A stretch of 64,000 bases of DNA from Gammaproteobacteria bacterium. Lineage in GTDB: Bacteria > Pseudomonadota > Gammaproteobacteria > Pseudomonadales > Cellvibrionaceae. Positions within the stretch are counted from its first letter, which is position 1; each line of letters begins with the position of its first letter. Shown here piece after piece: positions 17,785 to 26,243 of this stretch. Under the pieces are notes generated by a model that was not told where the DNA came from, made no database searches, and was given only the letters and a program-made list of their open reading frames with translations. The stretch spans positions 47,508-111,507 of the forward strand of contig JAGKWO010000013.1 of the NCBI GenBank assembly GCA_021151835.1, read 5' to 3'. The position numbers and the translations under genes are program-made.

Positions 17785-17798
17785 TACATACGTATTCA
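17785..17798. promoter_or_regulatory. LacI-type operator-like site 1 (TACATACGTATTCA)
   Basis: Twelve of 14 bases match the consensus TGCATACGTATGCA seen at the starch promoters. It lies upstream of the choice-of-anchor-B gene and beyond the terminator of the TonB receptor gene. Confidence 0.55.
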
Positions 17799-17818
17799 TC
17801 CAGCGCAATATTTTTTAT

Positions 17819-17862
17819 AAAAAAAGCCGCGCGACTTTTACCCTGTAGTGTCACGCGACTTT
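17819..17862 (-). terminator. Probable terminator after the first TonB receptor gene
   Basis: AAAGCCGCGCGAC (17823-17835) pairs with GTCACGCGACTTT (17850-17862), with two G-U pairs on the minus-strand transcript and a 14-base loop, followed by a T-rich stretch. Confidence 0.55.
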
Positions 17863-17906
17863 ACGTGTGGCAGGTGAGCGTTATTAAAATTTAATTCAAC
17901 AATATT

Positions 17907-20900
17907 TTAGAACGTATAGTTTGCTCCGATGTAAAAAGTACGGCCAAACCATTGCAATGTCCGCGTTAATTCTTCATCGAACATATAACTCCTGTTAGGC
18001 TCGTTAGTCAGGTTGGTAACGGAGAAAATAACGTCCACACCGTTATCAAATTTGTACGATGCCTGGTAATCCAAAAGCGTTTCCGGTGCATATACAATTG
18101 GCTGCAAATTTACGTTGCGCGTCTCTCCCACAAATGAATCCTGGTAAGTAGTTGATAAGCGGGTTTCGAATGCGCCGTAGCTGTAAAATACGGTGAAATT
18201 TGCAGATTTCTCTACCAATCCGGGGAAGGGTAAATTATTGCGGCCTTGTACACTTTCTACCGGGTTAACTACACTGATCTCACTGTCCGTTAATGAGTAG
18301 CTGGTGCTCACCCCCAAGCCTTGCCACAAATCCGGCAAGAAATTAAATGTCTGGGTGTAGGAAATTTCCAGGCCGCGAATAAATCCGCCTTCTTTGTTAT
18401 TGATAACCGTTTTGTAGTCGCCGTTACGTACTTCGGTTTCAACAATATTGCCGCCTTCATCGACAATATCCCAGGTATCGGGCATATCAAAACCATTCGC
18501 GCGGAAATCGTAATCCTCGTAAGTGATATCCTGGATAAACGATTTAATATCGCGATGATACGCCGCGATCACAAATGAACCGTTGGTTTCCGGCATGTAG
18601 TGCTCATAGGAAATATCAATCTGGTCCGCAATAAACGGGGTGAGGAATGGCGATGTCGCGGTGTCACCACCGTAATTGAAAAATGCTTCGTTGCCCACTA
18701 CCGAGACCGAACCTTCCGAATCACTTGAGGCAAGGCGATTGATTGGCGGACGCGACAGTACCCGCGCCAGTGCCAGGCGCAATTGATTATTCTCGGCAAG
18801 GCTGTAATTCAGGTTTAGCGACGGCAAATTGTGATCGTACTTCGCCCCCAGATCCTGGAAGGAGTAATCCGATTTGCATTGTCCGGTTTCATCGCAAATT
18901 TCTTGCGCGCCTTTTTCCGGGTCGCCATTGACGTTGATCATTGCAGTGCTGGATTGATCGCTGCGCACATGGCGAATACCGATATTGCCAACTAAATCGC
19001 GCTCGAATAAGGTGGTGGCGATATTGGCTTGTAAATAAAACGACGTGATATTTTCATCAATATTCGACCGCTGTTTCATCGACCAATCGCGACCTTCGCC
19101 CCAGCGCGCCGCCGGTTCAATGGAACGCGGGCTCGCAACCGGATTGAGGTTGTCCGCGGTTACCGCCGGCACTGGCCCCAATACTAAACCTTTTTCATAA
19201 GCCTCTTGAATAATGGCATCACCATCAATCGCGATGAAGGAAGGAAAATGCGAGAACTCGCCTTTCCAATTCACTACATCCGAATTTTCGGTGGTGATTG
19301 GTAAAGACCAATCGGTAAAGATAGTTCCCGCTGCGCCATCGCCATATACAAATACCTGGCGGCGATCTTTGTGATTGCGCTCGGAGTAACGCACCCCAGC
19401 CTCTACCGAACTGATGAGCGGTACTTCCAATTCGTACTTAACATCAAAACGTACAGCGCTGATCACGTCGTCGTTAATGCGCGGATAGCGCTCGTAATTT
19501 GCCAGGCGTACATTGCTTACGCCATTGCTATCGTACGCGGTGTAGTCGCGGCTCATGCTGACACTGGGAACATTAATGCCATCCAGCAAATAGGTTACGG
19601 CCTGATCCGGATCACGCTCATAGGGATCGCTATTTGGAATCGCCGTTTCTTTGGGGCGATACAAATACGCGCGCACGACACCATCAGCCTGTTCACCGGA
19701 CGCATCGGAGTGGGATAAATCCAGCGATGCAGTGAGCGCATCCTGTTGCCATTGCAAATTCAATCCGCCCGATAACAATTCATTGGTTTGCGTCACATCG
19801 TTGCTGTTAATTTGCAAATTAAGTGCGGTAGATGCTTTGTCATCGGTTTTGAATTCACCGCCGACCACCGCAGTGTTATTCCACAACACCATGCTGGCAA
19901 TTTCGGCATTGCGTAATGGCTGCACGCGGAAGCCGCGCGAGTAACTATCGGATTCAAATTTTGAATAAAACACATCGGATTGGATGGAAAGATTTTCGGT
20001 AGGTTCGAATTGGATCGCCGCAACATAACCATCGCGGGTTTCCTCACCACCGGTTTGGAAAACTTCAAAACCTTCCGCCATGAATACCGACGCAGGACGA
20101 TTGGCCGTTGGAACCGCATTGAAATTTTCATCGACAATCGCCGTGGCCAAACGCTCTTCCGGCGTAACCAATGAGTACGGTGTTGTCTCGTAATTGTATT
20201 GCTCGAAGCGCGTTGCCGAACGCGGCTGGACCAAACGGGCATAACCCAGCGCCACGCCGAGTTTGTCATCGAATAATTTTTTCTGGAAGGATGCCGAGAA
20301 GCGTTTGCCGTAAGGGTCTGCGCCGTAAATGTCGTCGGCCTGATCGTTAAAACTGCCGCGGATACCCAACACCACTTTTTGCTCGTCCTCCATTTCCAGC
20401 GGGTTAGCCGTTTTCAATTCCACCGTACCCGCCACGCCACCTTCAATCAGCGACGCCTTGGGCGACATATAGACCTCCACCGATTGGATCAGCTCGGAGG
20501 GGAACTGGCTGAACTCCATCGCCCGGGTACCATTGGGCGATACCTGCTCGCGGCCATTGAGGGTAGAGAACACAAAGCCCTCCCCCATGCCACGCACCTG
20601 GATAGTGCCCGCTTGCCCGCCGGAGCGGGTGACGGTAATACCGGGCACGCGGCCCAAGGCATCGGCAATGGACGCGTCGGGCAAGGCGCCCAGATCGTCG
20701 GCAGAAATCGCTTGCACCACGGTATCCGCGTTGCGTTTGATATCAATGCTGTTCTGGATCGACAAGGCGTAGCCGGTTACCACAACCTCTTCCACGCCTT
20801 CTTCTTTATCTGCCGACGCTTGCGCCAGCACGCCAGTGGACCAGGGCGAAACCGCCAGGCCGGCAACCATCAGTGCGAGTGGTTTTACAGGGAATTTTTT

Positions 20901-20918
20901 CATTTTTCGTATTCTCAT
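17907..20918 (-). CDS. TonB-dependent outer-membrane receptor, Xanthomonas/Caulobacter type (probable alpha-glucan uptake)
   Basis: A 1003-residue receptor with a signal peptide, EEVVVTGYALSIQNSIDIKRNADTVVQAIS (TonB box region plus plug start), a plug with RVPGITVTRSGGQAGTIQVRGMGE, and a beta-barrel ending in GANYTF with a terminal Phe. The plug style is that of the TIGR01782 family, not SusC; no SusD partner is present. It sits 55 bases downstream of the giant GH13 gene and shares its operator-bearing promoter, so it probably imports malto-oligosaccharides released at the surface (inference). ATG 20903 is a possible alternative start. The gene ends before a hairpin terminator. Confidence 0.88.
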   Translation of the reverse strand: MRIRKMKKFPVKPLALMVAGLAVSPWSTGVLAQASADKEEGVEEVVVTGYALSIQNSIDIKRNADTVVQAISADDLGALPDASIADALGRVPGITVTRSGGQAGTIQVRGMGEGFVFSTLNGREQVSPNGTRAMEFSQFPSELIQSVEVYMSPKASLIEGGVAGTVELKTANPLEMEDEQKVVLGIRGSFNDQADDIYGADPYGKRFSASFQKKLFDDKLGVALGYARLVQPRSATRFEQYNYETTPYSLVTPEERLATAIVDENFNAVPTANRPASVFMAEGFEVFQTGGEETRDGYVAAIQFEPTENLSIQSDVFYSKFESDSYSRGFRVQPLRNAEIASMVLWNNTAVVGGEFKTDDKASTALNLQINSNDVTQTNELLSGGLNLQWQQDALTASLDLSHSDASGEQADGVVRAYLYRPKETAIPNSDPYERDPDQAVTYLLDGINVPSVSMSRDYTAYDSNGVSNVRLANYERYPRINDDVISAVRFDVKYELEVPLISSVEAGVRYSERNHKDRRQVFVYGDGAAGTIFTDWSLPITTENSDVVNWKGEFSHFPSFIAIDGDAIIQEAYEKGLVLGPVPAVTADNLNPVASPRSIEPAARWGEGRDWSMKQRSNIDENITSFYLQANIATTLFERDLVGNIGIRHVRSDQSSTAMINVNGDPEKGAQEICDETGQCKSDYSFQDLGAKYDHNLPSLNLNYSLAENNQLRLALARVLSRPPINRLASSDSEGSVSVVGNEAFFNYGGDTATSPFLTPFIADQIDISYEHYMPETNGSFVIAAYHRDIKSFIQDITYEDYDFRANGFDMPDTWDIVDEGGNIVETEVRNGDYKTVINNKEGGFIRGLEISYTQTFNFLPDLWQGLGVSTSYSLTDSEISVVNPVESVQGRNNLPFPGLVEKSANFTVFYSYGAFETRLSTTYQDSFVGETRNVNLQPIVYAPETLLDYQASYKFDNGVDVIFSVTNLTNEPNRSYMFDEELTRTLQWFGRTFYIGANYTF

Positions 20919-20973
20919 CTTGTCCGTTTGCTATCGCTTGCAGCTCCCCGCCCGCAGCGGGGAACCATTGGAT

Positions 20974-21975
20974 TTAGTTGCCCACCGCCGTGACGGTGAT
21001 CGTCATGGCATTCGGGCTGGAAGTGTCCACCGTGAAGCGATAGTCCCCGGCACCGGGAATAGTGATTGAGAGGTTGTCATTGGAGCCTTGCACCAAATCA
21101 CCCGGCTCACCGAGGACCAGCCCGCCACCACCCAGGTTCGGATTAGTCCAGGCAGCTTCGGCAACCTTGAATTGGTAACTTTGCGCCGCAAGGCTGAGCG
21201 TCAAGCTGTAAACACCCTTACTCTGATAGACCAATTGATTGACAGTACCCGGCTCTCCCCAGCCAGCCGATGTCAGCTCACCACGCAGGTAAATCGGCGT
21301 GCTGGCAAACAGGTCTTCGCGATACACCTTGATCACCGGTGCATCGGGATTGCGCGCATTGATTTCAAAGCGGTAAGTACCGGCGGTCGTCACATTGAGA
21401 TTGATATTGCCACCGCCTTGAACCAGGGCCAGGTTATCGCCCAATACAACCGCTGAAGAGGCTCCCAGGTTGACGCTGGTCCAATCGCTGTTGGCGATCT
21501 TGAACTCATAGGCTTTGGCAACCAGCGGCACACTGATGGCGTAAATACTGTTGCCTTCGTAAGCCAGAAGGTTGCCCGCATCCGCGCCCCAACTGCTGGC
21601 GGTCACATCGCCGCGCAGGTAAACCGGTGTGCCTTTCCAGGTTTCCGGATCAGTCACGCGCAAGGTTGGCGCGGTGGTGCTACTGGAAGCATCCAGTTCA
21701 AAACGGTATTGGCCAGCCGCAGGCACGGTAATGGTGATGTTGTCATTACTGCCCTGGGTCAAGGTCAGTGAGCCGCCGATGCTGATCGTTTGGTTAGAGC
21801 CCAGGTTCGGGCTGCTCCAGTTAGCTTCAGCCACTTTAAAGATATGGGTGCCGGCGGGCACGTCCAGCAATACCGAATAGACGCCATCGCCTTCATAAGC
21901 CATGCGATTTGCAGCGGTGGCATCCCAACCGGCGGCAGATACCTGGCCACGTACATACACCGCCGTATCACCGTA
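20974..21975 (-). repeat. Three tandem ~110-residue beta-type repeats at the C-terminus of the GH13 lipoprotein
   Basis: Each unit begins with a VYVRGQV, VYLRGDV or IYLRGEL strand (near 21975, 21633 and 21303). Each continues with W...Y.G.GVY/IYS/IYA, then FKVAEANW, FKIANSDW or FKVAEAAW, and ends with an IT(I/V)P-AG-YRF strand. The layout recalls X25/starch-binding modules of amylopullulanases. Starch binding is an inference. Confidence 0.75.
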
Positions 21976-24900
21976 GGGTACAACGCTGGTTGAACCAAGG
22001 CTCGCGCTTGCAGAAAGGCCTTCGCCCTGGGCACCGGATTGCGGCTTCACAAACACCGCCGTGGTATAGGCTGGAACACTGAAATTACCGCCGCCGTCAG
22101 CCGCCGCAAAACTGGCGGTGCGCACTACCGCATCGGCAGAGTTTTGCTGGATGCTGTGGAGCACAAAACCGCTCGCGGTTTTCACCAGCGGGGTCTGTGT
22201 CGATGAAGTACCGTTAATCACCACCACGATTGCATCGACATTCGGATCAAGGTCAGCGCGCGCGACTCCGGTTTCCCCCACAGTGCCCACGCCGTCATCA
22301 ATGCTCATCACAATCACGCCGGCAACCTGCGTTTTGCCACCATCGTGGAAACCAACCCGATCATTCACTGCGTCTGCGCTTTGCAGGCTGAACAGCGGAC
22401 TGCCTGATGCAATCGACAGGAACTCATCAAACACGGCAGACGCCTGGGCGATATGGTTCGCGGTCGGTTTGGTATTCGGGTTCGCGAATAATGTTTTGAC
22501 GATCTCATCAGTCACACCGTCGCGCAATTCCGGCGGCAAACCCACGCCCCAGTTATTGGATTGTCGGGTGAAATCCACCGCGTTAAACCAATCACCGGCG
22601 TTGTAGGTGTTGGGTGACATGGATTTGGAGCGCAGCAGGTCACTGCCCATGTGGATAAACGGCACGCCCTGGCTTAGCAACGGAATCGAGTTGGTCAGGC
22701 TATGCACGCGCACGCGGTTGGCAATGGTCATATCCGCTGGCAAGGTATCGGGGCGATGCATCCAGTCCCACAGGGTTTCGTTATCGTGCTTCTCGACGTA
22801 GTTAACGGCTTCCTGCGGGTCCAGATTGTAAGCACCCAGGGTTTCGGCATTGATCACCGCACCGGATCTGGTTTTGAGTTTAAAGCTGCGGAGGTTGCCC
22901 GCCAGGCCAGCGCGGATGGCATCCACATTCTCACCACGGATCAGCGACAAGCGTTGCAGCGGGTTGCGGATGCGATCATTGAAGGTACCGATACCGGTTC
23001 CAGCCAAGGCCTCCTGGGTTGAGCGCACAGCAATACGATCACCGGAAGTTCCACCCGCCGGGGTCCAGGCTTCGGCGTAGAAATAATTATCCGGGTCAAC
23101 CGCCTGTGCTGCCGCATAGGCATCCACCAACACCGATTTGGGCATATAGCCGGACTGGTCAAAACGGAAGCCATCCACTTTGTATTCCCTGGCCCATTGC
23201 GCCACGGAATCCGCCACGAATTTGCCCATCATGCGATGTTCTGTCGCCGTGTCCGAACCAGCGCCCGTGCCATTTTCGGTTTCGCCAGTCGCCGGGTTGA
23301 TGCGGTAGTAATAACCGGGAACCACTTTATCGAATACAGAATTCGCAGCGCTGGAGCCCGATGACAAGGTGTGCGGATAAACCACGTCCATCACCACACG
23401 CAAACCCAGCTGATGCAACGCCATGTTCATTTCGCGCATTTCTTTCACCCGCGTAAAACCTTGCGGATTGGTAGCGTAACTGCCTTCCGGCGCGTTGAAA
23501 TGTTGCGGGTCATAGCCCCAATTGAAGCCATCGATATCGGCAAAGGCGGCGATCAGCGAACGGGCGTTATCCGATTGCGGGTCAAAACCTTGCAGCACAC
23601 TGCGAATCGTCGCGCCGTTACTTACCGATCCATCGCACACACTCACCTTGCTTTTATCTGCCACTCGTTGGCACAACTCAAAAATATAACTGTCGAGATT
23701 CACCTGCGAGCCCACTTCCTCATTGATAGTGGCACTGTCATTACTCGGCAGCACATGGAAATGCGTCAGGCCTGCTGCAACCAATTTACGCAGGTGCTCA
23801 ACTGGCGCAGTATTGGTTTGGGCAAAGGCGAGATACTTACCGCGATACGCGGCGGGGGTGCTTTGGTCATTGATACTAAAATCGCGCACATGGCCTTCAT
23901 AAATCGTCATGGCTTCCGGTGATACTACCGTTGGAATTGCGTGATTGTCCCAACCCGCCGGCTTCAAATCCGCATCATTCAAATTCACAAATTGTGAGTA
24001 GCGGCTATTGGTCGCCAGCGAAACCGAATAGGGATCCGTTACTTCAAGGCGTTGCACTTTTTTCGCTAATGCGTTGTAGGTCGTTACACGGTAGCGATAG
24101 TATTTGCGGTCCAATTCCGCCATCGAACCTTTGTAACTCCAGATGCCGGTATTCGCGTCCAGTTGCATCGCTTTGGTATCCGCTACACGCAAAGGCTCAC
24201 CGGAATAAATGCGCAGCTCAACATTTTGTGCCGTCGGCGCCCATACGGAAACACCCACGCCATCGCTGTAATTCAGGCCGAGTTTTGCTTCATCAGCATC
24301 GGCGCTGCCGGCGGTATAAAGTGCATCCAGCACATGCGGTAATTGAATGCGTGTAGCGCGGCCGCGTTCAATGGTTACTGTCGCACCGGCTTCATTTTCT
24401 TCCACGGAATCGTAGCGGCCGAGAATTAATAATTCATCTTTCAATGCCGATTTAATCGTGTCGATTGAAATAGTTGAAGGCAAATCGTATGCAAGGTAAT
24501 TACGTAAATGCGGGACCCGGGTTTGCTCCTCTTCGGTCATGGGGCGACCGGCAGCCAGCGTTGCCAACAATTGTCCGCCCTGCAAACTGCCATCTTGCGC
24601 GGCACTCATACCACCGGCAGTTGAACGATAGAGCTCAACTTTTTTATTCGCCGCAAATTCACGGTTCCAGATAATGGTATGCGGGCTAATCCAATGCGCC
24701 TCCATATCATTAATAGTCACCAGCGGGCGCTCGAGTGTGCATTTTTCAGTGAGGCAAACCGGAATGGTACTCAAGCGGCTGTTGCGCATATTACTGGTGT
24801 TAACAATCACCCACGCCATGCGATCATAGTCACCGCCACTGCGTTTGATGCTGACTTGCATATTATCAGTTTGCGCGGCACCACCGGGCGTTTTGATAAT

Positions 24901-25458
24901 GAAATTGCCGCAAGTGCCCAGTTCACTGGTGGGGATAACAAAATAAGCCCCGTAATAAGGATCGTGCCGCACACCGGCAACACCGTCATCCTTACTGGTT
25001 ATGCCCGGGCCATTAGGCCAGGTGGTGGGAATGGAATAGGTGGTGCCGGTTCCATCGGTAGCGGAACTCGCCCAACCGCCGCCGCAATCCTGCCACAGGT
25101 GCAGGTTATATCCGGAAAAGGCCGCAAATCTTTCGGCATCAGTACCTTCCACATTGACATAAATGACAACTTCATTCGCCGCCGGTTTTCGTTCCGGCGC
25201 CGGGAAATCCGGCACTACGCAATCAGCACCATCGCGTATTTGTCCTTCGGGACACGCCGGTAATTCAAAGGGGGGACGCGGATCGCCGCAGGTGCCATTA
25301 TCCAAAACCACTTGTGGATCGCGGCAGGTCGGTAAATCTGTTTTTTTGTTGTCGGTGCCACTACCACCACCGCAACCGTTCAGGAGAACAGCCGCCAATA
25401 ACAGGGGAAGAGATCCCTGTAATAGCCGCCGGATGTTAATTCGCGCGTTAAGGTTCAT
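20974..25458 (-). CDS. Giant pullulanase-like GH13 outer-membrane lipoprotein with C-terminal repeats
   Basis: A 1494-residue lipoprotein (LLNGC lipobox near residue 29). After a Cys-rich Thr/Pro linker, a pullulanase-associated domain starts at about 95 (VVIYVNVEGTD). An N-terminal beta-sandwich (VGVSVWAPTAQNVELRIY, about 395-470) precedes the GH13 barrel. Catalytic sites: GFRFDQSGYM with the nucleophile Asp near 764, YFYAEAWTP with the acid Glu near 797, and VEKHDNETLWD with Asp near 889. The order fits type I pullulanases, which cleave alpha-1,6 bonds. Three tandem repeats of about 110 residues follow. It leads an operon with the TonB receptor downstream; two operators lie in the region before it. 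Debranching at the cell surface is the likely role. Confidence 0.85.
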   Translation of the reverse strand: MNLNARINIRRLLQGSLPLLLAAVLLNGCGGGSGTDNKKTDLPTCRDPQVVLDNGTCGDPRPPFELPACPEGQIRDGADCVVPDFPAPERKPAANEVVIYVNVEGTDAERFAAFSGYNLHLWQDCGGGWASSATDGTGTTYSIPTTWPNGPGITSKDDGVAGVRHDPYYGAYFVIPTSELGTCGNFIIKTPGGAAQTDNMQVSIKRSGGDYDRMAWVIVNTSNMRNSRLSTIPVCLTEKCTLERPLVTINDMEAHWISPHTIIWNREFAANKKVELYRSTAGGMSAAQDGSLQGGQLLATLAAGRPMTEEEQTRVPHLRNYLAYDLPSTISIDTIKSALKDELLILGRYDSVEENEAGATVTIERGRATRIQLPHVLDALYTAGSADADEAKLGLNYSDGVGVSVWAPTAQNVELRIYSGEPLRVADTKAMQLDANTGIWSYKGSMAELDRKYYRYRVTTYNALAKKVQRLEVTDPYSVSLATNSRYSQFVNLNDADLKPAGWDNHAIPTVVSPEAMTIYEGHVRDFSINDQSTPAAYRGKYLAFAQTNTAPVEHLRKLVAAGLTHFHVLPSNDSATINEEVGSQVNLDSYIFELCQRVADKSKVSVCDGSVSNGATIRSVLQGFDPQSDNARSLIAAFADIDGFNWGYDPQHFNAPEGSYATNPQGFTRVKEMREMNMALHQLGLRVVMDVVYPHTLSSGSSAANSVFDKVVPGYYYRINPATGETENGTGAGSDTATEHRMMGKFVADSVAQWAREYKVDGFRFDQSGYMPKSVLVDAYAAAQAVDPDNYFYAEAWTPAGGTSGDRIAVRSTQEALAGTGIGTFNDRIRNPLQRLSLIRGENVDAIRAGLAGNLRSFKLKTRSGAVINAETLGAYNLDPQEAVNYVEKHDNETLWDWMHRPDTLPADMTIANRVRVHSLTNSIPLLSQGVPFIHMGSDLLRSKSMSPNTYNAGDWFNAVDFTRQSNNWGVGLPPELRDGVTDEIVKTLFANPNTKPTANHIAQASAVFDEFLSIASGSPLFSLQSADAVNDRVGFHDGGKTQVAGVIVMSIDDGVGTVGETGVARADLDPNVDAIVVVINGTSSTQTPLVKTASGFVLHSIQQNSADAVVRTASFAAADGGGNFSVPAYTTAVFVKPQSGAQGEGLSASASLGSTSVVPYGDTAVYVRGQVSAAGWDATAANRMAYEGDGVYSVLLDVPAGTHIFKVAEANWSSPNLGSNQTISIGGSLTLTQGSNDNITITVPAAGQYRFELDASSSTTAPTLRVTDPETWKGTPVYLRGDVTASSWGADAGNLLAYEGNSIYAISVPLVAKAYEFKIANSDWTSVNLGASSAVVLGDNLALVQGGGNINLNVTTAGTYRFEINARNPDAPVIKVYREDLFASTPIYLRGELTSAGWGEPGTVNQLVYQSKGVYSLTLSLAAQSYQFKVAEAAWTNPNLGGGGLVLGEPGDLVQGSNDNLSITIPGAGDYRFTVDTSSPNAMTITVTAVGN

Positions 25459-25724
25459 TTACTATCCCCCACAATATTATTTTTACATTGATATCAAAAA
25501 AGAACTGGAGTCCAGCAATCCGAATAAACCAAATTGCTGCGTATATTCCCGATCATCATGAGCGGTTTTTTATTTATCGCTCACCAACATTTGCCATCGG
25601 GCTATAGAAAATATGTGTGTACACCGGCTGTATGCCTGAAATGATTTTTTAGGAAATTAATCAATTAAATTATTTAATTAGTGATTAAAGCGTAGTCTAA
25701 GTTTGCAAATTTCCATTCGCAAAC

Positions 25725-25738
25725 TACATACGTATGCA
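25725..25738. promoter_or_regulatory. LacI-type operator-like site 2 (TACATACGTATGCA)
   Basis: Matches the shared palindrome at 13 of 14 bases, about 270 bases upstream of the giant GH13 start. Confidence 0.7.
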
Positions 25739-25761
25739 AAAGAGCGGCAGATAAAACAACG

Positions 25762-25783
25762 CCTTTGCATACGTATGCAAAGG
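25762..25783. promoter_or_regulatory. LacI-type operator-like site 3, perfect 22-base palindrome
   Basis: The core TGCATACGTATGCA (25766-25779) is flanked by CCTT/AAGG to give a perfect 22-base inverted repeat. Its centre is 41 bases from that of site 2. Confidence 0.8.
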
Positions 25784-26243
25784 CTAAAAAGGAGAATAAA
25801 AGTAACACCTGTAAAAGGTTGGTTCCAATCGCATTATTTATTAAAAGTATAAGCGTCGAAGCTTGTAATAATTGCTAATAAAAAAACGGCGCATAGAAAT
25901 TATATTCAATCAACAGGACACACTGCCGCCAATTTTTTTGCGGTCCGGACTTAATAACCACTCACCGGCCGCTGATAACTGATGTCATCGCCGGAATAGT
26001 ATTGTGCGATGGCAATAACGTTTTTAAATAATCCTGTGCTGCACGTTCCAGAAAAAACCGGCATCAGGATGGAAGGAAATAACCCTCGCGCAGCATTACC
26101 TCGCCAGGGTGTTAAAGAATATCTGCGGGGAGTCCGCTACCTGAATTTCCCGGTGCAGCCATTCAAATAATTTGCGCAGAATGCCTGACCGGATTATTGC
26201 TGCCACTCGCTATGTAGCGGTTCAACAGCGCGTTTAACGCTTA

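Larger units (their letters stand above)
17531..17906. other. Intergenic region between anchor-B gene and TonB receptor gene
   Basis: 376 bases without a believable gene. It holds the 5' region of the 17530 gene, a CATACGTATT operator-like site (17785-17798) and the terminator of the TonB receptor gene (17819-17862). Confidence 0.7.
25459..26243. other. 785-base intergenic region with the GH13 promoter and two operators
   Basis: The part near 25459 is AT-rich and contains two palindromic operator-like sites centred 41 bases apart. The far half (about 25940-26230) is less AT-rich and, on the minus strand, has short open stretches. One is a 36-codon GTG-initiated frame; another ends with ...YYSGDDISYQRPVSGY. 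They look like decayed coding sequence but cannot be assigned. No clear terminator for the 26244 gene was seen. Confidence 0.45.

Noticed and set aside
22118..22606. Plus-strand frame of 162 codons inside the giant GH13 gene
   Set aside because: Shadow of the catalytic and post-catalytic region; no motif and no ribosome binding site.
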